Part shown: positions 60,214 to 64,000 of the stretch, in pieces
How the letters are laid out: every line of letters begins with the position of its first letter
Numbering within the stretch: position 1 is the stretch's first letter
Assembly: GCA_964030475.1 (NCBI GenBank)
Contig: CAXIPT010000001.1
Span: forward strand, 24,154,198-24,218,197
Reading direction: 5' to 3'
Length of the DNA: 64,000 nt
From: Tethya wilhelma
Taxonomy: Eukaryota > Porifera > Demospongiae > Tethyida > Tethyidae
The notes under the pieces: model-generated
Told to the model about the DNA's origin: nothing
Seen by the model: the letters and a program-made list of their open reading frames with translations, nothing else
The model's database searches: none
Translations under genes and position numbers: made by a program

Positions 60214-61023
60214 NNNNNNNNNNNTGTGTGTGTGTGTGTGTGTGTTTGTGTGTGTGTGCATTTGTGTGTGTGTGTGTGTGTGCATTTGTGTGTGTATGTG
60301 TGTGCAAAAGCAAATACATCCAGCCATCTTGGGTGCAATTCAATAAAATCGTGCAATACCATTGATAGAATAATGAATATCATTTCATTACCACTACATT
60401 GCAATTAGCAGATAAAGGAATGACTATGAAAAAACATTTGCCTCATAAAATTGAATCGACCAATAGATTACCCATGATTGCATTGAAGCTAGATGAAAAG
60501 GTCTGCTGGCTAGATTGTCTTTGTTATGCAACAAACTTTGAGCAAATTATGTTACCAATTTGTAGCAATTTGGTACGTCTTTCGACGTTTGAAAGCTATG
60601 AATACAAAGAAATCTATAGCTTTTGTATGCAACTCTTTGTAAAAGAGTCAATTACAACGGGCATAAGCATGTAAAGCTGTCACTCAAACCAACTTTATCG
60701 ATGTTTGTATACACATAAAAAGTTTAACGATGAAATGTGGTTGAATATTCAACAGTTCAATGAATGCAGGCTCTTTGCTATATCCTTGGATATTCCACCT
60801 TAGCTAAAGGTTAATGGTCCCACACCTTACATACACACAACCTACTATAGCTAACTAGTTTCACAGGGAAAATTTATATCAGAACCATCTAAACAGACAA
60901 AGCATACTAAACACCATAGGAAACACAAGTCAAGTAAAACAAAAACTATTTTTGTAGAGAGAGACACACCTTGACATTTCCTTTTACTCGCTGTTCAACT
61001 CCTTTCTTTCCTTTCTTCGGCAT
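29773..61023 (-). CDS. LTN1: Listerin, E3 ubiquitin ligase of ribosome-associated quality control (33 exons, 1715 aa)
   Basis: Exons 5' to 3': 60970-61023, 57214-57423, 56700-56798, 54191-54421, 53766-53818, 53242-53422, 52868-53002, 52471-52671, 52046-52264, 51259-51819 (identical copy 41406-41966), 41135-41170, 40844-40995, 40372-40415, 40069-40143, 39470-39633, 39315-39387, 38864-39017, 38468-38579, 36805-37221, 36254-36363, 35903-36013, 35671-35780, 34962-35097, 34671-34800, 34113-34310, 33631-33809, 32828-32899, 32447-32648, 31731-31821, 31260-31386, 30663-30945, 30203-30370, 29773-29832. Phases agree throughout; 5148 nt with stop counting exon 10 once. Listerin tags stalled nascent chains on 60S subunits. 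Diagnostic parts: the N-terminal GFIGFG and [11 protein letters not shown] segment, helical repeats in the middle, an RWD-like region (exons 30-31), and a C-terminal RING ([37 protein letters not shown]) ending at NIF. Length is close to the human protein (about 1766). The least certain junctions are exons 12-13, 23-24 and 28-29. Confidence 0.9.
30463..30508. repeat. (TG)n microsatellite
   Basis: Pure TG run in the LTN1 intron between exons 31 and 32. Confidence 0.95.
32361..32444. repeat. (TG)n microsatellite abutting an LTN1 splice donor
   Basis: 84 bp of TG with a few CG interruptions. On the minus strand the exon 28 donor reads GAG|GTACACAC and runs straight into this repeat. Confidence 0.95.
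32986..33100. mobile_element. 115-bp MITE with terminal inverted repeats and 8-bp target duplication
   Basis: Left end TAGCCTCGTTCCCAGGCC; right end reverse-complements to TAGCCTCATCCCCAGGCC. Both flanks carry TGCATGGG, an 8-bp target-site duplication of the size made by hAT-type transposases. No coding capacity. Related ends occur at 36415, 59703 and 63950. Confidence 0.75.
33111..33304. mobile_element. 194-bp MITE with TACNGTATAGCGGGAAATTT ends
   Basis: Left end TACAGTATAGCGGGAAATTT; right end reverse-complements to TACCGTATAGCGGGAAATTT. The interior has GGGGGAAATTTTT-type repeats. It lies in the LTN1 intron between exons 26 and 27. Confidence 0.7.
35130..35300. mobile_element. 171-bp MITE with TACCGTAGATCGGGAAA ends
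   Basis: Left end TACCGTAGATCGGGAAATTT; right end reverse-complements to TACCGTAGATCGAGAAAATT. A distant relative of the 33.1 kb element. It lies in the LTN1 intron between exons 22 and 23. A further decayed member with an end CCTGCTATACGGTATG lies near 35490-35632. Confidence 0.65.
36415..36461. mobile_element. 47-bp miniature inverted-repeat element
   Basis: TAGCCTCATCCCCAG at the left and CAGGGGACGAGGCTA at the right, with flanks sharing CATAGGGG (one extra T on the right). It looks like a deletion derivative of the element at 32986-33100. Confidence 0.65.
37296..38042. repeat. Interspersed repeat of about 0.7 kb, copy 1 (in LTN1 intron 18)
   Basis: Begins near CATACGTACGGTAGTACGTA and ends past GTGTAGGAATGGGCAGTG. 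The unit recurs at 42303-42975 with the same order of blocks. It carries CACGTG at 37784-37789 and TGCGCATGCGCA at 37806-37817. No coding capacity. The motif TAGGAATGGGC occurs near both ends in the same orientation. Confidence 0.75.
37928..38328. repeat. Perfect 111-bp inverted repeat (foldback) with 179-bp spacer
   Basis: Positions 37928-38038 and 38218-38328 are exact reverse complements over 111 bp as I read them. The left arm is the 3' end of the 0.7 kb repeat plus flank (CTGGGACTCTAAATTTCGGC). The spacer is AT-rich. Transcribed as part of LTN1 intron 18 it would form a long perfect hairpin. Confidence 0.85.
41369..41988 (-). repeat. Copy A of the 620-bp block holding LTN1 exon 10
   Basis: Identical to 51222-51841 (offset 9853). 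It contains exon 10 (41406-41966) plus short intron flanks and is continuous with exons 11-33 downstream. Upstream of the exon the intron differs from copy B but is still alignable (the ACAAGAATG.TTTGACGTTTCCTC block occurs in both) until the repeat at 42303 interrupts it. The listerin gene should contain this exon once. Confidence 0.85.
42303..42975. repeat. Interspersed repeat of about 0.7 kb, copy 2
   Basis: Same block order as 37296-38042: CATACGTACGGTAGTACGTA start, the GGAATGGGCCGA...TCCCATAGACACAAT block, CACGTG at 42783-42788, TGCGCATGCGCA at 42797-42808, ACCAGTCTCTGATAG, and the GTGTAGGAATGGGCAGTG end. It interrupts the intron upstream of exon-10 copy A. Confidence 0.75.
43199..43264. 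repeat. 30-bp-arm hairpin with 6-nt loop
   Basis: 43199-43228 and 43235-43264 are reverse complements with two mismatches (core CTATGCTTATTGCTAA / TTAGCAATAAGCATAG). Probably a compact MITE or its foldback core. It lies about 280 bp downstream of the stop codon of the 7TM gene. Confidence 0.8.
43546..45429 (-). CDS. Orphan secreted-N-terminus, about seven-span membrane protein (627 aa, intronless)
   Basis: Not recognised. Residues 1-28 form a signal peptide. About 30-275 is an extracellular region with conserved-looking Cys and at least eight NxS/T sites, containing [19 protein letters not shown]. Then come about seven hydrophobic segments (first [20 protein letters not shown], last [19 protein letters not shown]) and an acidic cytoplasmic tail ([11 protein letters not shown]). 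The topology resembles a receptor, but there is no DRY-, NPxxY- or GPS-type motif that I can see. It is a single exon on the minus strand between the two copies of LTN1 exon 10, so it is either nested in an LTN1 intron or brought there by a mis-join. A truncated duplicate of its 5' part lies immediately upstream. Confidence 0.75.
   Translation of the reverse strand: MTMTGQCVSVTMMYIVVVILQTSGFSLSCGGTNYVDQPQAQTICAQLFSEFQKALLQDEGNLYALKNKFYYSPTASLVLLRVTYHLTFEQNVTILMSPDKQVCQIVPTEWENSTNPHEASTSLSEAFNMTSNEYDIGDETFVFNLTQRNVTLGWTSSGIYTWIHPLVLTGLQIQTPFQFVRIWHLVLNKRSPEGDGFLWDGSYDLPTLHLNLHITSLPCFPSQELINLVLSDLNSNLKSYASQSEEFSQDLIGYTLPSTSVSNNIIATGFDIKLVNIYTVVLCILYLLFLYLISFLYYRPSKTPGKSEVKILVDSMINEKNALITTAIRITTITALIAEVICRFTNCGLKTRYREDPDGMGVIFGVWLPQLSLLATVFLQYIPISLYMRKCVGNKVDGHRYGEENIDMECWHHTFTKFLNFCATAFCLLYSAFPTIVLTLAYPTQVIAIFVFVASYLVFTAFVFAIALTLSHYLEPPTTQQTHCDSEDKDAVPRLACLQKVFANGISLVLISIAWFITLSLNFLWLVLLYLILVARGSVIDTGPLFFISLVPPFILSVISWFLKKIVNTEANKVEPKPVSLEDDDSDHGSTLNNTENQALNEMTSSYDIPLIDKDGKVTDTSFSILD
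44938..46661. repeat. 862-bp tandem duplication of the 5' half and upstream region of the 7TM gene
   Basis: 44938-45799 and 45800-46661 read as identical. The junction falls inside the coding sequence (CAGCTGGCA joined to ATGTATCC). The unit contains codons 1 to about 163 plus some 370 bp of upstream DNA. Confidence 0.85.
45770..46291 (-). pseudogene. Truncated duplicate of the orphan 7TM gene
   Basis: Encodes the first about 164 residues (signal peptide and half the extracellular region), then reads through the duplication junction into CQLLEYNAI and a stop. It has the same upstream DNA as the intact gene, so it may be transcribed; a secreted fragment is possible but it is most simply a by-product of the tandem duplication. 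Confidence 0.7.
46662..47959. other. Non-coding stretch with inverted-repeat ends
   Basis: No supported gene. TAAGCCTCGGCGCA near 47006 and the inverse GTGCCGAGGCTTA near 47732 bracket about 730 bp that may be a non-autonomous transposon; a (CAGCAA)n stretch lies at about 47459-47480. Confidence 0.4.
47960..49303 (+). pseudogene. Broken C-terminal part of a multi-span membrane protein
   Basis: Translation of 47970-48205 gives [20 protein letters not shown] followed by hydrophobic [20 protein letters not shown] and a stop; after about 550 bp of unrelated DNA the theme resumes at 48770 ([20 protein letters not shown]) and runs to 49303 in one frame, interrupted by a TAG at 48998-49000. Short hydrophobic segments suggest the membrane part of a larger surface protein. 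The interruption contains a MITE-like inverted repeat (48422-48508). An unrecognised intron could explain the gap but not the stop. Confidence 0.5.
48422..48508. mobile_element. 87-bp inverted-repeat element
   Basis: ATGGTCTGACCTAGTCTGG at the left and CCAGACTAGGTCTGACCAT at the right, one mismatch between the arms. It lies inside the interrupted membrane-protein pseudogene. Confidence 0.65.
49607..50330 (+). pseudogene. Broken N-terminal part of a secreted or membrane protein
   Basis: Opens with a signal peptide ([18 protein letters not shown]) and [22 protein letters not shown] and [16 protein letters not shown], then loses frame near 49935. Later fragments such as [18 protein letters not shown] and LHVVNSNVY repeat the short hydrophobic-strand pattern of right-handed beta-helix ectodomains. 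Together with 47960-49303 this suggests two tandem, decayed members of one surface-protein family. The homology ends at about 50300 in a repeat containing CAGCCCGGAAGCCTTCATCA. Confidence 0.45.
50331..51220. other. Repeat-rich non-coding stretch before the gap
   Basis: A TIR-like element (CTCTCTATAACGGACAACTT with inverse CCTTTATAGAGAAGTTGTCC) lies at about 50537-50605. A 65-codon ORF at 50923-51120 ([19 protein letters not shown]) has weak protein character and may be a transposon remnant. Ends at the N. Confidence 0.4.
51221..51221. other. Assembly gap (single N) at a duplicated block
   Basis: The N falls exactly where copy B of the LTN1 exon 10 block begins, which marks a contig join rather than a read error. 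Confidence 0.9.
51222..51841 (-). repeat. Copy B of the 620-bp block holding LTN1 exon 10
   Basis: Identical to 41369-41988 and continuous with exons 1-9 through a 226-bp intron. It contains exon 10 (51259-51819; residues about 462-648). Beginning directly after an N, it looks like the end of a contig that overlaps copy A. Confidence 0.85.
53004..53092. repeat. (TG)n(AG)n microsatellite at an LTN1 acceptor
   Basis: On the minus strand the (CT)n(CA)n tract ends directly in the AG acceptor of exon 7 (exon 5' end at 53002), so the microsatellite is the polypyrimidine tract. Confidence 0.95.
55004..55076 (+). tRNA. tRNA-Ile (anticodon GAT), copy 1
   Basis: 73 nt, intronless. Acceptor GGTCCAT pairs perfectly with ATGGACC plus discriminator A. 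D stem GCTC/GAGC; anticodon stem TTGTG/CGCAA around loop CTGATAA (anticodon GAT, read AUC/AUU); T stem GTGAG/CTCAC with loop TTCGATC. Internal A box (TAGCTCAGTCGG) and B box are intact; a T-rich run just downstream (TTTTTTTCC near 55086) is a Pol III terminator. It sits antisense in the LTN1 intron between exons 3 and 4. Eukaryotic Ile decoding normally relies on anticodon AAT, so GAT is unusual. Confidence 0.93.
55334..55406 (+). tRNA. tRNA-Ile (anticodon GAT), copy 2
   Basis: Identical in sequence to the copy 330 bp upstream, with the same CAAGG leader and its own T-run terminator (TTTTTTTC near 55414). The flanks otherwise differ, so both are likely functional and kept the same by recent duplication or conversion. 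Confidence 0.93.
57426..57497. repeat. (AG)n microsatellite at an LTN1 acceptor
   Basis: On the minus strand a (CT)n run leads directly into the TTAG acceptor of exon 2 (exon 5' end at 57423). Confidence 0.95.
58245..58760. repeat. Degenerate tandem repeat, about four units of 110-160 bp
   Basis: Four successive units each contain a TACACCCC-type box, then ATTAG.TAGATAT, GCTGCTGCTAAG and GACAATCC. Alternate units also share GGCCAAGTAATAATTATACA and AAGGCTCTTTA.CGTACTC, suggesting a two-unit higher-order repeat. It lies in LTN1 intron 1. Confidence 0.7.
59268..59380. repeat. (AC)n microsatellite
   Basis: About 113 bp of AC with a few GC and AT interruptions, in LTN1 intron 1. Confidence 0.95.
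60127..60304. repeat. (TG)n microsatellite spanning an assembly gap
   Basis: A long TG tract interrupted by eleven Ns at 60214-60224, so its true length is unknown. ORFs across it are low-complexity artefacts. Confidence 0.95.
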
Positions 61024-61366
61024 TTCTGTCACAGCTGTAGCCACACGTACACACACACACACAGAGAACGACACGTTTTTATATACAAGGTTAGCAAGAC
61101 TGACCACTGTGGCTCTTCACTGCTCATCCGCTGTAAAGGTCAAAGGTCAAATGCAAATTAGCTGAGGTTTTGAAGCTAATTAAGGGGATGACCTCTGCTA
61201 TTTCTGCTCAAATCAAATCTGTATTGGGGGTGTTGCAAGGGAGTGCTTCTTGGAAAACCTTGAGTGTATCCACGCCGTGACTGTGTGAGAAGAGTATTCA
61301 ACCGTTGTCCGTCTTTCTGAACTTTTAATCCAGTTTTGCGAAGCAAGTAGCAACAGACTAAACAAA
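61024..61366. promoter_or_regulatory. Bidirectional promoter region LTN1 / cystathionine gamma-lyase
   Basis: 343 bp between two divergent start codons, containing AAAGGTCAAAGGTCAAA (two direct AGGTCA half-sites, nuclear-receptor-like, near 61135-61150) and no clear TATA box. It must hold both core promoters and 5' UTRs. Confidence 0.5.
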
Positions 61367-62154
61367 ATGACTGAGCCTAAACCAGCCAAGAGGTCAAGAA
61401 CGGTAGAAGAAGACGAGGTCACTTATCCTGGCTTTGGTACTTTAGCTACACACGCCGGACAAGAACCGGAACAATGGTCGTCATTGTCTGTGGTGCCTCA
61501 GATATCGCTGTCGACAACATTCAAGCAGTTTGTCCCTGGAGAGCCAGTAAGTTGAAACACAGAAAGTTTATGTTTGTATGAGTATATGTAAAGTCTTGTG
61601 CAAGTTATTAGTCTTTGACATGCTTTGCTACTCAGTGATGAATGCCATAGACAAATTGAGCCTGAACTTGATTTTTATCAGACTGACAATGAGTTTGAAC
61701 GAAAACTGAAGTTTTCAAATGGGGTGTATTTTAATTTTACGTTGTGACCTTTATGAGTATGCCTATTGTTTTGCAATTTGTACTCCATTGTTTTGTAGTA
61801 TGTGGTTAGAGGGGTGTATGTATGTGTGTAACATAGCTGCACATGTGCTTTTTGAGTAGATTCATTCAATGGTAAAAAAAAAACAACTAACAGTATTTAG
61901 TCCATGAAGCATGAAGTTGCTAATTGGTGATAAACAGTGATGGATTGAACTCAATTTATTAGATACAATTGACACTGGGAACTAATTGTTGCCTGCTTCT
62001 AGGCCATTCACAATTAAGTTAGTACCGTCAGTCACTCTTCAGAGTCTACCTTTGTAGGACTGGTAATGCCCTAGCTGTACATGAATCCTCACATTAGTTT
62101 AAACAGTTATGATGAAGAGTTAAAGACCCACAATGTATTGAACAACTTCATAAT

Positions 62155-62191
<37 letters not shown>

Positions 62192-62276
62192 GTGAAGTTT
62201 GAGTATAGCAGAAGTGGCAACCCAACTCGTGTGGTGTTTGAGAAGTGCATTGCTGCATTGGAAGGAGCAAAATATG
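61367..62276 (+). CDS. CTH: Cystathionine gamma-lyase, exons 1-2 (gene runs off the right edge)
   Basis: Exon 1 61367-61546 (60 codons) and exon 2 62192-62276, GT/AG, phase 0 then 1. The N terminus reads LATHAGQEPEQWSSLSVVPQ, then ISLSTTFKQ, and exon 2 gives FEYSRSGNPTR...ALEGAKY, the signature start of the Cys/Met-metabolism PLP enzymes. The order and spacing fit animal cystathionine gamma-lyase, which cleaves cystathionine to cysteine, 2-oxobutyrate and ammonia and can make H2S. The PLP lysine and the rest lie in exons not found in the remaining 1.7 kb, so intron 2 must be long. Cytosolic; no leader. The exon 2 acceptor is a (TG)n microsatellite ending in CAG. Confidence 0.88.
62157..62188. 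repeat. (TG)n microsatellite forming a splice acceptor tract
   Basis: About 32 bp of TG ending in CAG, used as the acceptor of the cystathionine gamma-lyase exon 2. Confidence 0.9.
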
Positions 62277-64000
62277 GTGAGAAGCATACACAAGGACATA
62301 ACTACACTACATACCCAAGAGTTCATGAACTCTTGACATACCTAATTTGACCTATATATAGATCAAAATATTGGTGAAACCAGTTTCTATATATATAGTT
62401 GAATCTCTGTTCCATCCAGAATGACATTGCATTTTTTGTTTCTGATATTTTTGACTTTTAAGACTCAAAAAAACTTACAGATTGAGCCACTCAACTGCTT
62501 CTACGCCTTGTTAGTGAATAGAACCCTCTGTGAAGTACTCTCAATAGTTGAGTGGCCCTGTAACAGGTGCTTGTATGGTCAATGTCTACTCTGCTTTGCT
62601 GAGGAATAGATACTCTTGTGAAGTACAAAAGTCTTACCAAAACATTAGGCCCTGTTCTATTGAGCTTAGAGTGTGGTCAAAACTGACAGTTTATTGAGTG
62701 GCATGTATATTGTACCAAATTACTTCCCTAACCACATTCATCCATTTACGTGTGACCACGACTTGAAGGGCCACATGTGCAGGAAGCACATGCCTAATTT
62801 ACCAGGGTATGATGAGTATCCTGTGTGTTGTGCTTGTTGTACATGTCTACATGTGGCTGCTGTGTTGTATAAAACTAGGCAGAGATCACATGGTCCTATA
62901 ATGAGGCCTTCATAATGTTATTCATCTTTTGGCAAATTTCTCCTCTCTTCATTATCATGAGAGGTACTGTATAAGGTACAGCTGGTTTGAGAATGCCCCC
63001 AAAAGTGAAATAATGAGATTCATGCAATACTTTTCTTATGAGACCAACTTTTGACAGGAAAGGCGTAGGAAGCTGGAAAAGCAATCAAAAGAATGGGGAG
63101 AACGACCGCTTTCCAATGGTGCTTGAAATTTTGAAATCAGTTAGATAGTACAAAAGTTAATTTTTTGTACTGGCATTCTCAAACCAGATGAACTTTTTTT
63201 ATTGTTAATTTGAGTGCATGTTGTATGCAATTGTCAGTTGGTAAAGCTTCCCTATATACACACAAGTGTATATGTATTGTTATTGTATAAACATGTATCA
63301 ATCAATGTGTAACAGTCGTAGTGCATAGTGCCTTTTGTATACAGATTAATAGTTTTAAACAGTTTTCTTATGAAGAATACCCAACCAAAACCAAAGAATA
63401 AATCTGTATGATCAAAATTGCCCTTGATTAAGCTTACATATATAGCATTTTTAGACATTTCTACCCTAATATGAAAGGTATGCAAGTATACTAGTGTCAA
63501 TAATCTCAAGCTCTTTACAAACATGTCGAGAATATGTATAGGCTAATGAGGCCCCATTGTTTACCTAGTATTATGAGGTGTGTGTGAAAATTAGAGTAAA
63601 ACAATGCCACAGCATGCATGCATGCGTCAGGTGATTGTGTTCGTACCATCTGATAAAGCTATAGCTCTTTTCTAATATACACACACAAGCTTTAATCTGT
63701 GTCCTCTATAGCTTAGCCTCATAGCCATGGCAAGCCTTCCCATTTGGTCACCAGTGTTTTGACTTGGTTGATGATAGCAATGCACTAAGGGTTAGGTTAA
63801 TCAGAATGTCTGCATAGCAGCAACCACAATGGTAATGATACTCACAGATACTCATACCAACGATCACTATCAGTACCCAGACCTTCCCCATAAAATACGT
63901 TTAACTTTGCAACTCGCGAAATATAAAATATGCGCCGGAGAAGACCTGGGAACAAGGCTAACTATCATTAATGTCGATTTGAATCTATCTGTACATATCC
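62277..64000. other. Intron of cystathionine gamma-lyase, no further exon seen
   Basis: I found no segment resembling the next conserved block of the enzyme. Repeat traces: an inverted CACTCAACT / AGTTGAGTG pair (62488-62555) and a CCTGGGAACAAGGCTAACTAT end near 63945 that matches the small TAGCCTC MITE family. Confidence 0.4.

Noticed and set aside
60399..60674. 91-codon ORF upstream of the LTN1 first-exon intron boundary
   Set aside because: Lies in LTN1 intron 1 on the opposite strand with no recognisable feature.
62421..62915. Further cystathionine gamma-lyase exons
   Set aside because: ORFs here show none of the conserved blocks expected after ALEGAKY and have no matching acceptor/phase.

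Overview
The window is eukaryotic nuclear DNA, AT-rich, with introns, spliceosomal GT/AG signals, many dinucleotide microsatellites and small inverted-repeat transposons. The protein content (EGFR-type ectodomain, listerin, cystathionine gamma-lyase, GPI-anchored laccase-like oxidases, orphan multi-membrane-span proteins) points to an early-branching animal. A sponge is my best guess, but that is inference from the overall style of the genes, not from a diagnostic marker. Three N gaps (13214, 51221, 60214-60224) show it is a draft assembly.

Layout. 1-180: probable signal-peptide first exon of a gene leaving the window to the left. 2.7-10.9 kb: three single-exon multicopper oxidase (laccase-like) genes. 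12.0-18.4 kb (minus): a 15-exon gene, phase-consistent throughout, for a 1009-residue receptor with an EGFR-like L1-CR1-L2-CR2 ectodomain, one membrane span and a short tyrosine-bearing tail but no kinase domain. 19.5-24.8 kb: three intact three-exon genes for an actinoporin-like small protein, two of them in a head-to-head inverted duplication, plus the relic of a fifth oxidase. 26.3-28.6 kb: the fourth oxidase. 29.8-61.0 kb (minus): the whole listerin gene LTN1 (E3 ligase of ribosome-associated quality control), rebuilt here as 33 exons and 1715 residues. Its introns hold two tRNA-Ile(GAT) genes, an intronless orphan 7-membrane-span gene, broken members of another membrane family and many MITEs. 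61.4 kb onward (+): the first two exons of cystathionine gamma-lyase, divergent from LTN1 across about 340 bp.

Most notable points. All four oxidases keep the eight trinuclear-cluster histidines but replace the C-terminal type-1 copper histidine with aspartate. The EGFR-like receptor ends in a YxxM-bearing tail in place of a kinase. The actinoporin-like family sits in a young inverted duplication. LTN1 exon 10 occurs twice, identically, next to a one-base gap, which suggests unmerged haplotypes or a mis-join. That makes the linkage of 42-51 kb to the rest of the window uncertain.
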